DNA from: Gymnopus androsaceus JB14
Lineage: Eukaryota > Basidiomycota > Agaricomycetes > Agaricales > Omphalotaceae
Assembly (NCBI GenBank): GCA_009733575.1
Contig: ML769691.1
Location: 16,948-80,947, forward strand
DNA: 64,000 bases
Direction of reading: 5' to 3'
The notes under the pieces were generated by a model. It was not told where the DNA came from. It did not search any database and saw only the letters and a program-made list of their open reading frames with translations. Shown in pieces: positions 34,901 through 47,177 of this stretch. Positions within the stretch are counted from its first letter, which is position 1. Every line of letters starts with the position of its first letter. The position numbers and the translations under genes are program-made.

Positions 34901-35179
34901 ACAAAAACAGAGAAGATGATAGAGTCGATCATGGGAGCTATCATTTTTATGATAGTGACAATATAGTGACCTTATCTAGCTGACTTTAGCACTCAGGCGT
35001 CAACTTATTATTATCTTTTTAAACAAAAAGATTGCTTCTTCTCGGCTCCAAAGTCCTACAAAAAGGCTACCAGAATGATTATTGCTCCCTTCATCTCTCG
35101 CTCGCGTTCAACGCTAGCGAGCTTTCCAACCATTCACTCTGTTCTCTCTCGGCATCGGCGTCCTCAACGGCTGTCACTG
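31909..35179. other. No recognisable gene
   Basis: More than 3 kb with only short frames. 33,523-33,774 plus (SDKLEEMLSKLWLDKHGGRY) looks protein-like but matches nothing I know. 33,774-34,223 plus and 34,437-34,799 minus are open but unconvincing. I see no clear repeats. Confidence 0.45.
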
Positions 35180-35518
35180 CAATGGGTAAAATATGAACAC
35201 TCACGGCGCATTCGAGGGTAAGTAGCTTCACATGTTCCCACCGACAGGCCCCTCACATTTTCATCCAATAGGTGATGCTAGCACTACTCGAGATGACTTT
35301 GCACTCGGCAGCAATTTCCTCTTCAACGAGACCTTGTTTGATCAGGTAGATGACATTGTTGTTTATGCTGACACTATTCACTAACCCGGATACCCGCTTG
35401 TCCTCCAGCTATCTCAAGCGGCGATTGACTTTGGGTCGAATGGGACATGGCTTATCTATGCACCTATTGAGCTGCTCGAAACACATTCCAAGCTGGCGTC
35501 ACTGAACCATCGACCAGC
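35180..35518 (+). pseudogene. Possible unspecific-peroxygenase-like fragment
   Basis: Reads NTHGAFEG, then after an intron-like gap (GGTAAGTAG...CCAATAG) continues GDASTTRDDFALGSNFLFNE. The pattern resembles the THG...EHD...SRxDFxxGD region of fungal heme-thiolate peroxygenases. A second intron-like gap leads to QAAIDFGSNGTWLIYAPIEL. It joins directly to the leucyl-tRNA synthetase fragment at about 35,519. The assignment rests on one short motif, so it is tentative. Confidence 0.35.
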
Positions 35519-37325
35519 TCTTGGAGATTGATGGCGCCAAATTGGTTGGCTCCAAGATTAAAGCGCCTTTCGCCATCAACCCCGAGGTCTATGTGCTGCC
35601 TATGGAGAATGTCCTAGCAACCAAGGTTCGGCTTATTCTCTTTCCTAGAGGGCGACTGGCTTCATTTTATACAGGGTACTGGCGTCATCACCTCCATTCC
35701 CTCCGACTCGCCAGACGACTATCAAACCCTCACAGATCTTCGCAAAAAAGCAGAATTCTACAAGATCGACCCATCATGGGCAGCCATTGACCCAGTCCCC
35801 GTCATTACTACTCCGACCTACGGTGATCTTATCGCTCCCGCCATTGTAACTCAGATGAAGATCCAATCCCAGAAAGATACCAAACAACTTGCCGAGGCAA
35901 AGGAGATTGCGTGCAAGGAAGGGTTTTACGATGGTACTATGTTGGTCGGCGAGTTCAAAGGCAAATCTGTCAAGACGCAAAGCCAAAGGTTCGGGAGAGT
36001 ATGATTCGGGCTGGCCTCGCTTTCGCGTATGCGGAACTGGAAGGCCCAGTTACCTCCAGGAGTGGCAACGAGTGTATCGTTGCTCTGATGGACCAGTGGT
36101 ATTTGGACTATGGTGAACCTAAATGGAGAGCAGAGGCTGAATGGTAGGTTGACTGTAACTTGCTCGAAAATAGTTTTCTTACGATTGTCTCTAGTCACGT
36201 CGCCTCCATGGAACTCTATGGTTCTGAGACGCGCAACGCGTTTGAGAAAACCCTTGTGGTTGAACCAATGGGCTTGTGCGCGCACGTATGGACTCGGTTC
36301 AGATATGCCTTGGGATCCTCAATTCCTGGTCGAGTCTCTCAGTGATTCGACGATCTATAGGGAGTATTATACGGTTGCACAACTCCTGTATGGTAAGATC
36401 TTGTCTTCTCTTTTTTTATCCAATCCCTAATTGCTACACATAGAGAACAGCATCGACGGGTCTAAACCTAGACCTCTGGGCATCACTCCCGAACAAATGA
36501 CCGACGAGGTCTGGGAATATGCGTTTTGCGATGGGAACTGGCCCTTGTCTGCTCCCTTGCCACAGGAGAAAGCCAACGCTCTGAAATACGAGTTCAACTA
36601 CTTCTACTCCTTCAATATCCGCTCATCCTGGAAGGATTTGATCAACAACTACTTGTCGTTTGCCTTGTACAACCACGTCGCTATCTTCCCCGAAGATAAA
36701 TGGCCTCTAAGTATCCGTACTAATGGCCATTTGACGTTGAACGGTCAAAAGATGTCGAAGAGTACTGGCAACTTTTTGACCCTTCGGGATGCCATGAATA
36801 AGTTTGGTGCCGACCCTTGTCATCTTGCTTTGGCTGATGCCGGGGATGGTATCGAGGATGCTAATTTCAACGAGTTGAGCGGGAATGTCAATATCCTGCG
36901 TATCCATACTTTGTTGGGTTGGTGTGAAGCAAGTCTTTTGATTTATTCTTTTTTTTTTTTCCGCTATTCTCATGTGTTTTTACAGGGAATGATCAAGGAC
37001 GAAGCCAATCTCCGTCGAGGTCAGTTCAATTATCACGACCAGGTCTTTGAGAATGAGGTCAACGATCTCATCAATATCACTCAAACACATTACGACGCGT
37101 AAGAACTTTTCTTCTCTTCCACACGCTTGCACTAAAATCAGGCTGGTAGGTTGAACTTTACAGATGCTCTCAAATATAGACATCGGCGTACATGTTGACC
37201 TCGTCCGATACTGGATTGAAATCTCGGCTCTCCTCGCAGAACCCGTTGTTCCTCACTTTTCCGAACACATCTATCTCGAAATCCTGAAAGACCTTCACAG
37301 CCGCGAGCGATACAGGCCTCAGCAA
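35519..37325 (+). pseudogene. Cytosolic leucyl-tRNA synthetase, internal and C-proximal part
   Basis: LeuRS charges tRNA-Leu. The piece begins inside the editing domain (EIDGAKLVGSKIKAPFAINP), and an intron at about 35,626-35,675 precedes GTGVITSIPSDSPDDYQTL. Then come KAEFYKIDPSWAAIDPVPVI, the catalytic core with [13 protein letters not shown] (frame broken near 36,000-36,130), EYEFNYFYSF-type residues, the KMSKS signature as KMSKSTGNF at about 36,749, and the anticodon-binding part ending WIEISALLAEPVVPHFSEH near 37,260. The HIGH-containing N-terminus and the extreme C-terminus are absent. Several stops and shifts are present, so it is not functional. Confidence 0.85.
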
Positions 37326-37614
37326 GGACAATGAGCCCATGCCAGAGTCCTCAGGATCGTCATCTAGTCAGCTTGCTCCTTCTCTTCCTCCTAGATTACC
37401 AACACCAGACTGCCTCATCTTGGTCACCAGACCGTTTATCTTTTGACAGCCCGTTATCTTTATCCAACGAGGATCTCTTGGTTTGTGGACTTGGTGCGTC
37501 ATTTTAACTTTAATTTTCAAAGCCTCTCATCTGATACCACTCATTGCAGATGCCCCGCCTTGTCTTCCTTCACTGGTTCACAATTCATTGCCCACTCTGT
37601 CTGCTACTATCTCT

Positions 37615-40600
37615 TCGCAAAAATCGAGTTGTCTATGCAAGTCTCCTTGGCAAATTTGCTCTCCGATGCTGTCACCGAGCTTCAAACTTTTTACGGCACA
37701 GGCTCGCAGCTAACTATGGAGGAGTTTATCACTTGGATGGAGAAGTATCCCGCCCAGTTGGCCACTTTGGCTGTACAAGTCGCTTAGACAGCATACATCG
37801 AAGGTGCTCTCGAAACAGCACAGGCTCCCCAGCCAGCACTGGACACTGTCAATCAGGCCCTCGACCTCCTCGCGGACATTGTGTTGCAGAAGCTGGTACC
37901 CGTCACTCGACGAAAATGCGAGCATCTCATCACCGAACTCGTCCATCAGTGTGATGTTACCAGGTCTCTACTTCAGCAGCGTGTTGTGGACAAGACGGGC
38001 TTCACCTGGTTGTACCAAATGAGGTTCTACCTCGACAAGAGTATCTCGAATCCTCTTGATCGTTTAGCTATCAGGGTTGCAGCCGCGACTATCCCTTACG
38101 GATGCGAATACCTTGGTGTCCTTGACAGACTTGTCCAAACACCGCTCACAGATCGTGTTTACCTCACCCTTACGCAGGCTTTGGGTAACCAGCTTGGTGG
38201 CGCACCTTTTGGTCCGGCTGGAACTGGTGTGTATTTTCTTCTCAATCTATCTGTTGCTTGTTAATAATTATTTTTTCAGGCAAGACCGAATCAGTGAAGG
38301 CTCTTGGTGTACAATTGAGCCGATTCGTGCTGGTCTTTTGTTGTGACGAGAACTTTGACTTCAAAGCCATGGGTCGTATCTTTGTCGGTCTTTGTCAAGT
38401 CGGCGCCTGGGGTTGCTTTGACGAGTTTAACCGACTCGAAGAGCGTATTCTTAGTGCTGTCTCTCAGCAAGTTCAGACGATACAGCAGGGTCTCGCGACG
38501 TTGGTCAAGAACCCTAATACTGAAATTGAGCTGGTCGGCAAGGATTTGAAACTTAACCAGAACATTGGTAAGGTTATTTTTTGCCTACAAATGACACTAT
38601 CTAAATACTTTTTGCAGGTATTTTCATCACCACTAACCCTACATACGCTGGACGTTCTCAATTGCCTCCCAACTTGACCAAGCTGTTCAGACCATGAGCA
38701 GGATTTCTTCGTTGATTGTTGTATTTTAATCATGTCTTATTAGAATGGCGATGACTCGTCCCGATCAAGAGCTGATCGCCCAAGTCATGTTGTTCTCACA
38801 GGGTTTCCGTGCCGCAGAGTCTTTGGCTTCCAAGATTGTTCCGTTCCTCAACCTTTGTGATGAGCAACTCTCCCCTCAGCCTCATTACGACTTTGGTCTT
38901 CGAGCACTCAAAGCCGTCCTTGCTAGTGCCGGTATACTCAAACGTGAACTCTTGCTGAGTGCTCAAGAGGAGGCTGATGCAGATGCGGCTGTCGGTCTCT
39001 CTGATGCAATCTCAGAGCAGATCATCTTGATCCAGAGTGTGATGGAGACCATAGTCCCAAAACTTGTTGCAGACGATGTCCCATTGTTAACAAAGTAAGT
39101 TTGATCTTTGCTGGTTCGCCATCTACTCGAACTGATTGCGTTCTAGTCTCTTGGCCGATGTGTTCCCTGGCGTGGATTATTTACCTGTTGATTTAGATCG
39201 TCTCCAAGAAGAGATTTACAAAGTGTGCAAGGCGCGTAAACTGGTGACTGGTGAACGCTGGATTTCCAAGATCCTCCAGTTGCATCAGATCCAGAAGATT
39301 CAACATGGGTTGATGATGGTCGGGCCTTCGAACTGGTAAAACGAATGCTTGGCGAGTGTTGCTAGCTGCCTTGGAACGTTTCAATGGTGTTGAAGGTGTT
39401 GAGTATGTTATCAATCCCAAGGCCATGCACAAGGATGCTTTATATGGTACTCTGGATTCCACCACCAGAGAGTGGAACAATGGACTGTTTACGCATATCC
39501 TCCGAAGAATTGTCGATGATGCTCGTGGAGAAAGTGGGAAACGTCATTGGATTATCTTTGATGGAGATGTTGGGGTCGAAAACTTGAACAGGTATGCCTA
39601 CCCATATTCTCTGCATGATCCTAGTTTTGACTCTGCTTTGATTAGTGTCCTTGACGATAGCAAACCCCTCACCTTGCTCAATGGTGAACATCTCAACCTT
39701 CCGCCCAACGTCTGTATCATGTTTGAGGTCGAACACTTGAAGTACGCAACGCTTGCCACTGTCAGTCGATGTGGTATGATTTGGTTTAGCGATGATGTCG
39801 TCGAGCCTTCGATGGTGTATCAAAACTATCTAAGCACCTTATCATCTGTGCCTGTTGATTCGGATGACGAAGACGCTGGTGATGCACTTGCCCGCCGAAA
39901 TAACGAAACTTTACCCTCCAATGCTGCTGCATCTGCTGCTCTCGAGACCCAGAAACAGGTGGCCTCGATCTTGGAGCGGTACTTTGCTGATGGCAATCTG
40001 GTCGCCTCAGCCTTTACTTTCACAGAATCCATAGAACATATCATGGACTTTACCACTACCCGCGCTCTGAACACGCTGTTCTCCCTCGTCAACAAGACCG
40101 TGCGGAATGTTATCGAATACAACTTTCAGCACTCAGACTTTCCTCTACCTCCTGAACGTGTCGAGCAGTACATTACCAAGCGGTTGCTCGTTAGTATTGT
40201 TTGGGCGTTCTCCGGGGATGCAAAGTTGGACTTGCGTGCAGAGATGGGAGACTTTTTACGCAACCAGACCGGGATAGACTTGCCCCCCCTTCTTCCCTGA
40301 GGTAGCTCACTGATCGACTATGACGTCCAGGTGTCTATTGGTGAATGGGTGGCCTGGCAGGGATGAGTGCCTACTATCGAGATTGAAGCGCATGCAGTTA
40401 CTGCTGCTGATGTCGTCGTTCCAACCATGGATACCGTACGCCATGAAGAGGTTCTTTACTCGTGGCTCTCTGAGCACAAGCCTCTCATGCTTTGTGGGCC
40501 TCCAGGTTCCGGCAAAACTATGACTTTGTTCAGCGCCCTCCGGAAACTGCCAGATATGGAAGTTGTTGGCCTGAACTTCTCCAGCGCTACTACACCAGAA

Positions 40601-43310
40601 TTGATCTTGAAGACTTTTGAGCAGTACTGCGAGTATCGCAAAACACCGAATGGAGTAATTCTAGCTCCCATCCAGATCGGAAGATGGCTCTTCATCTTCT
40701 GTGATGAGATTAGTCTTCCTGCAGCGGACAAGTATGGGACTCAGCGGGTCATTTCATTCATTCGCCAACTCGTTGAATCTGGTGGATATTGGCGCGCTAG
40801 CGACATGGCCTGGGTCAAACTGGAGCGTATCCAATTTGTAGGAGCTTGTAATCCTCCCACTGACCCTGATCATGTTCCACTCAGTCATCATTTCCTGCGA
40901 CACGCACCTTTGGTTATGGTTGACTATCCAGGCGAGGTCTCCTTGAAGCAGATTTATGGTACATATAACCGTGCCGCTCTCAAGGTTGTTCCAAACCTAC
41001 GCACTTACGCCGAACCCCTTACGGATGCTATGGTCTCATTTTACCTTGCATCGCAGAAGCGTTTCACCACCGATGCCCAAGCACACTATGTTTACAGTCC
41101 TCGTGAGCTGAGTCGATGGGTCCGAGGAATTTACGAAGCCATTCATCCCTTGGAAATCTTATCGGTGGAAGGCCTTGTGCGAGTATGGGCTCATGAAGCT
41201 TTGCAGCTTTTCCAGGATCGATTGGTGTCTGAGGAGGAACGGACATGGACTGATGAGAACATAGACATGGTCTCGTTAGAGCATTTCCCTACCATTAACA
41301 AGGACGAGGCTCTCCACCGACCTATCTTATTCTCAAATTGGACATCCAAAGATTATATTCCCGTAGACCGAGAAACTTTGCGCGAGTACACTAAAGCTCG
41401 TCTCAGGGTGTTCTACGAGGAAGAGTTGGACGTCCCTCTTGTCCTCTTCAATGACGTTTTGGACCATGTTCTACGTATAGATAGGGTCTTCCGACAGAAT
41501 CAGGGACATTTGCTGCTCATTGGAGTTAGCGGAAGTGGAAAGGTAAATCATAATGCTTTCTTCAGCTCAGTTCAGTTCGGTACTCATATTACCTTTTAGA
41601 CGACTCTTTCTCGTTTCGTTGCTTGGATGAATGGGCTGAGCATCTTCCAAATCAAAGTTTCGAACAAATACACTGGCGACGATTTCGATGAGGATTTGCG
41701 AAACCGTTCTACGACAAGCGGGTTGCAAAGGCGAAAAGGTTTGCTTTATCATGGACGAATCCAACGTTCTTGACTCGGGTTTCTTGGAACGCATGAACAC
41801 GCTGTTAGCCAACGCTGAAGTCCCGGGTCTGTTCAAAGGCGATGAGCATGCTGCTCTCATGACAGCCTGTAAAGAGGGCTCCCAGCGTGATGGGCTTATG
41901 CTTGACTCCCCCAAGGAACTATATAGGTGGTTCACGCAACAAGTTGCTCGTAATCTCCATGTTGTCTTCACCATGAACCCACCGGCGAATGGGCTGGCAA
42001 CGAGGGCTCCGACTTCACCTGCTTTGTTCAATCATTGCGTTCTCGATTGGTTCGGTGATTGGTCTGACCAAGCTTTCTACCAAGTTGGAATGGAGTTTAC
42101 ACAATCCCTTGATTTGGATGTATCCTCATACAGTCCCCCAGCACTCTTCCCTGTTGCTTATAGGGACCTATCTATACCTCCAGTCCACCGAACGGCTGTC
42201 GTGAATGCACTTGTCTATGTTCATTCCTCACTTCATCAAATCAATCAGCGTCTTAGCCGAAGACAAGGACGGTATAATTATGTGACGCCCCGTCATTACC
42301 TGGATTTGTATGTTTCTCTTTCTCATCTGTTGCTACCGTATTCTTATTTGCTATTCGCTCAGCATCAACCACTATGTCAGACTCTACGCTGAGAAGCGCA
42401 ATGAGCTGGAGGAACAGCAACATCACTTGCATGTCGGTCTTGACAAGCTTCGAGATACTGTTACCCAGGTTGAAGAGCTTCGAAAAAGCCTTGCGATCAA
42501 GCGGTCTCAGCTGGAAGTGAAAGACGCTGAAGCCAATGAAAAGCTCAAGCACATGGTCACTGACCAACAGGAGGCCGAACACAAGAAAGCGGCCTCCATA
42601 GAAATTTAGGCTGCTTTAGTCGAGCAGGACAAACATATTGAACAGCGTAAAGCTATCGCTACTGGTGAACTTGCCGAAGCTGAACCCGCAGTTCTCGAAG
42701 CGCAGGCTGCTGTCGGTAATATCAAACGACAGCATCTGCAAGAAGTTTGTGCCATGGCAAACCCGCCAGAGGCCGTCAAATTAGCGATGGAATCAGTGTG
42801 TACGATCTTGGGTCACAAGATAGATAGCTGGCGTACCGTCCAGGGTCACACGGTAAGGTTAAAAAAATCTGCTCGGCAGAAATGTGAACTTTTAGTTATA
42901 CTGAAATATCACGTGGCTCACGATAAACCATATAGGGCATATCGCGAGCCACGTGATATTTCAGTATAACTGAAAGCTCGCATTTCTGCCGAGCAGATTT
43001 TTTTAACCTTACCGTGTGGGTATCATTCATCGGGATGACGTTATCCAGCGCATCGTGAATTTCGACACCACCACCCAAATGACGAAACCCCTTCATGATC
43101 TCATGAAGAAGGATTTCCTCAGCCACCCTTCCTACAACTTCGAGACTGTGAACCGTGCCAGTAGAGCTTGTGGGCCATTGGTCAAATGGGCTCGCGCCCA
43201 CACGCCCAAGTCAAATTCTCTGAGATCCTGGACCGAGTCGAGCCTTTGCGTAACGAGGTCCAGTTGCTTGAAAATCAGGATCGCAGGGTTTCTGCATTGC
43301 AGAGTCTTTT
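37615..43310 (+). pseudogene. Cytoplasmic dynein 1 heavy chain, linker to stalk only
   Basis: Dynein heavy chain is the minus-end-directed microtubule motor. Present: linker end (MEEFITWMEKYPAQLATLAV); AAA1 with GPAGTGKT split by an intron at about 38,226-38,279; AAA2, whose Walker A (GPSGTGKT expected) has lost two bases near 39,330; SRCGMIWFSDD at about 39,765; AAA3 with GPPGSGKT at about 40,497; AAA4 with GVSGSGKT split by an intron at about 41,542-41,599; and stalk coiled coil (42,370-42,750). The roughly 1,700-residue tail and AAA5, AAA6 and the C-terminus are absent. Damage includes TAG at 37,786, TGA near 40,364, TAG at 42,607, an inserted base near 41,702, a donor site GT changed to AT near 38,692, and a 172 bp MITE at 42,847. 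Confidence 0.9.
42847..43018. mobile_element. 172 bp palindromic MITE inserted in dynein
   Basis: The ends CACACGGTAAGG and CCTTACCGTGTG are exact inverted repeats, and the element is nearly palindromic throughout. It is flanked by GGT at 42,844-42,846 and 43,019-43,021. Removing the element and one GGT restores the dynein reading TVQGIIHRDD in frame. A 3 bp duplication and CAC ends fit a CACTA-like origin. Confidence 0.9.
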
Positions 43311-43879
43311 CAGGCCAACTTTCCGCTGCTACATAGGATAGCCTTTGTGAAAAAATTTGAAGCTATTACATTGCAGAAAAGTACGTTGGACGGTTCTCCA
43401 TAATCCACTTTCTTTATTTAATGTATTCTCCACCATCTATTACATAGTTCTCCGGTCTGCTCTTCGCCCTCTACTCGTCTGAAAGGACTCGGAGTGCGGG
43501 AGCACGAGTTTTTCTGAAGGTCTGGAAGACGTGAATAGTGGGCTGAAGTACTCGAAGCGGCAGATGAACATTTGATAATTATTAGAGGAGTACATAGAAG
43601 GAAAGAAGCTGATTGAATAATTAGCTCCAGGTGGTATGCAGATAGAAGAGTCGTTTAGGAATAGTAGAGTTTTGGTATACTGTATTCAATATTGCGGAGA
43701 GAAACTTGCCCTTGGCGCTCACACGTGGAAGTAGCGCCCATCAATTTCTGCTTCTCCTTACGCTCATCATTGACGACATTGGCCTGCGACTGCTATAGGA
43801 TCTGTAGGGAGTTTGACAAGGAGGATATAGAAAGACTGCTACGGAGGTAGTACTACTTACTGGCAGAAGGATACTGGAA
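43311..43879. other. No recognisable gene
   Basis: Spacer between the dynein and DUF726-like fragments, with only very short frames and no repeat or family I recognise. Confidence 0.5.
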
Positions 43880-44917
43880 TTGCCAGTTATTCACGAAGAC
43901 GAGCTGCGGGGTGGAATAGACGAAGAAGATCAGAGGCGATACCATTATCGACCTAATCCGACTCACTCTACGGCATTGTCTTCAACATACATAGCTCAGA
44001 GCACTGGATATACGACTGGAACGACTCTGGACATGGACGAAGCAGGGTACCGATGGAGGAGTAATCCTACTATGGCTGCAGCCCATTCCAGTGCTCTCTC
44101 ACCGGACGGCTCGCTTCACTCATTCACCACCGAATCCAACTACACTCGTCTGCGACACGTAGAAGAAGACTGGGAAGAGTCTGATGCTCTATGCAAGAGC
44201 ACCGCTGTTCTATTCGATGACGACTACGGCGACGAAATCGACGACCGCAAAGCCCTTACGCCCCTCTCCCAGATGCAACAAACTAAGAGTCTACTCAGTG
44301 AGAGCCAGAGAATAGCGTATGTTGGCTTATGTGCGTTGGTGGTTAGAGCGATGTTGACTGATATCAGCATCCGAGACGCACCCAAATCCAAATCCAAAGG
44401 TCCATCCAAACCCCCTCCCATATGCAAAGAATTCTCTCCCGCAGTCAAATCTATGTCCCTCTGGGCACTCAAGATCATGGGTAGGTTGTACTACCACATT
44501 GGCCTTGATGAGCATGGCGTCGAGCCATCTGACCTCATCCCCAGTTTGTGCGAGATGAAAAGCGTGCCGAGAGGAGGTAGGGGAGCATGGGGAGCATCGA
44601 CGACGACAGGAGACGACTCCGAACCCGATAACCTAACCCTCGACATGTGCTACACCCTCCTCTGCGTCCTCTTCCTCCTCCTTATCGCAGATTCAGTATG
44701 TGACTCTCGCAGTAGACATTTACTACTCAGAGTTGCTTGCTATCTCGGCTTATCCCCAATCGACGCCGTATCATTCGAATCACGCGTTAAAGAAGCTGTA
44801 GGCATAAGCGAAGAGACTGAAGGTGGAGGCGGGTTACAGACCAACGAAGTTGCAGTTCAAGCTCAAATAACCACTAATCGAAAATGTCTGCTTGGTCTCG
44901 CTACTCTCGGTGCCTGT
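43880..44917 (+). pseudogene. DUF726-family (TMCO4-like) membrane protein, N-terminal part
   Basis: DUF726 proteins are fungal and animal membrane proteins with an alpha/beta-hydrolase-like region; their role is poorly known. Seen: a low-complexity N-terminus, then LSESQRIAYVGLCALVVRAM, SMSLWALKIMGRLYYHIGL, EHGVEPSDLIPSL, LLCVLFLLLIADSVCDSRSR and NRKCLLGLATLGA, where the family normally enters its glycine-rich membrane segment. At that point (about 44,915) the sequence switches in the same open frame to alpha-1,3-glucan synthase. No ATG start is evident; the frame opens upstream of 43,880, perhaps after a splice acceptor. Intact over about 340 codons, which is unusual in this window. Confidence 0.6.
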
Positions 44918-46765
44918 GATCAGCGACATGCTCCTGATCCATTTGTCGACAGAGACTTCAAGCGCCCTGCTCGACCGTTCAGTTCTCACTCTCGAATGTC
45001 TTCAGCGTCGTCTATTGCGGATGTCGCCGATGAGCACTCGAATTCACCGCTGAATCAAGCTATTGCCTCGGTGAGTATCATTCAGTTCCGGTAATCCAAT
45101 TTCTAATATCGCCTTGCCAGTATACGGATTCCGATGGAGGAGTTGCCGCCGACTTCGTTCAAAAACTCCAAGATCTCACTGCTAAGAATTCTGAACATGA
45201 ACTGCTCATCGAAAAATACCTCATTAAGAGTGAAGAGGCCTTCTTTGGGAAAGTACGCAAAGACAAATTAAGCAGCGCGGCTAGCGTGCGCTCTCATCAA
45301 CGCGATTCAGTTTGGGGAACTCCCGATCCTTCAATATACTCCCGTCCATCTTGTAAGTGTATTGTTTCTGTATACTGGCTACTGCTCACGCTAACGTTTT
45401 TCAGCCCCGATGGGAGATACCTTCCCCAATGCAGATTGGGAAACGCCGCAAGCTCAGCCCACACAGATTCAAATGACACGTCTTCAAATCTTCTTGTCTC
45501 GCGAACTTGGCGGATGGCCGCTGTATACAATCATCATTGCTCTTGGACAGGTTCGTAAAAAAACGAGTTGATAATATTTCCAGCTGCTTACACCTTCTGC
45601 AGACGCTATGTGCCACTAGTTTCCAGATTACACTTTTATCTGGACACAATTGGCAGTCCAATACTGAACTCTACATCCTTGGTGGTATTTTCCTCGCTGC
45701 CTCTGCCATCTGGTATCCATTATTCCGCCTCGCACCATCGGTCTATGTTCTTTCTGCCCCATGATCTCCTTCGGTGTTGCGTTTTTCCTCATCGGATTGC
45801 CCTCTGTTTCTACCGCATTGTGTCCAACATTGCGATGTGGTGTTACGCGGTTGCCTCTGCGGCTGCCTTCATGTTTTTCGGTCTCAACTTCGGTGAAGAA
45901 GCACTAAGTTGCTAATGTAAACGCTTTCCAGGTAAAAGAAACTGAAATAAATTTCAGGGTGCTGCGACGGAAGTTTGGATGCTGCGGGCGTGTATCGTGC
46001 AAGGATCTCAGCAGCTTTGGCGCGGCTCTTTGGTATTGGGGTTATAAGCTCAATACCAAAGCTGTTAGCTATACACCACCTTGGTGGATCTGTGTTGCCG
46101 TGTGGCCGTTGTTCCATTCTATGCTTCCTATTCTTCTTCCTTCTTCTTTATGGCCTTCCTGGTATGTCATTCACTTGTTTCCTGATTTCGCCAACTCCAT
46201 AACACTGTATCACAGTGTAGATTATTACCGACAAACCCTCCCAAGGTCCCCAGTTTCCTGAGAACACTTTTCCGCCGAAGGATTGTCATTTGGTTCCTCG
46301 TTTCGGTCGTTTTGCAAAGTTACTGGCTCAGTGGTGTAAGTACTTTCGGCAGTATTCATTGCAGCTCTACCTGATAGATTCATATGTTTAGCCCTACGGT
46401 CAGAACTGGCACTCCTTGTGGAACTCTGAACTTCCGACATGGCAAATCCTACTTCTTGTTCTCGCCTTCTTTATTGGTGTCTGGTCCCTCATGCTCTTCC
46501 TTTTGACCCATTTCAGTAAAACACATACGTGGCTTCTGCCTGTATTTGCGGTGGGACTGGGTGCGCCAAGATGGTGCCAGGTGCGTATTGCGGCGACCGC
46601 CCATCTAATGAACGCTCTTACGAATCGTTCTTGTTACAGATCCTTTGGGGTACTTCGGGTATCGCGTATTATGTCCCCTGGGCCCACAATGGAGGGCCGT
46701 ACCTTGCGATCGGGCTCGCCTGGCTGGGTGTCCTCGACTCCGTGTAGGGTGTTGGTCTCTCGTCG
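44918..46765 (+). pseudogene. Alpha-1,3-glucan synthase, C-terminal membrane domain
   Basis: The intact enzyme (about 2,400 residues) makes cell-wall alpha-1,3-glucan; its C-terminus is a multi-pass membrane domain thought to export the polymer. Seen: RHAPDPFVDRDFKRPARPFS, an intron at about 45,070-45,119, then YTDSDGGVAADFVQKLQDLT, KSEEAFFGKVRKDKLSSAAS, an intron at about 45,351-45,404, QIQMTRLQIFLSRELGGWPL, TLLSGHNWQSNTELYILGG, FFGLNFGEEA, SHFSKTHTW-like LTHFSKTHTWLLPVFAVGLG and GPYLAIGLAWLGVLDSV. Several shifts separate the membrane segments. Synthase and amylase-like domains are absent. It ends near 46,765, where an unrelated frame begins. Confidence 0.85.
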
Positions 46766-46769
46766 CGCT

Positions 46770-46995
46770 CGCATGATCATAGCCACCGATTTGGGCAAGG
46801 ACATGCGGCAGCTCTTCAAAAAAATATGCCATGGTGTTTGTCAGTCCCACCGACCAAGGTGTCAATAAAATTGACGAGCAGCATGTCTACTACATGAGTG
46901 TCTGCTCCACACCCACCCGTGTCCGTTCTTCGTTTAAGCCTTTGCTGACTCTCGTAGCAGATCTGACGAACACGCATCGATCAACCTTTATTAAA
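46770..46995 (+). pseudogene. Unrecognised coding fragment after the glucan synthase piece
   Basis: A clean-looking frame reads TDLGKDMRQLFKKYAMVFVS, then DEQHVYYMSVCSTPTRVRSS and VADLTNTHRSTFIKKW, before a stop. It is not part of the glucan synthase and I cannot name it. Probably another short captured exon. It lies just inside the right copy of the 383 bp repeat. Confidence 0.35.
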
Positions 46996-47177
46996 AAGTG
47001 GCCTTAATGTCTGGTGGAAGATGGATCGAAACCGTGATTAGCAGCTCCTATTCCGTTTTGAGAATAGAAGATTCCAGCATTTTTTCAATATGCTTTCCGT
47101 GTAGATATTTGAATCTAATAAAACATTTGGTTATGCATAATGTAGTACTTCTAAATATTTGTATATGAAGTATTTCC

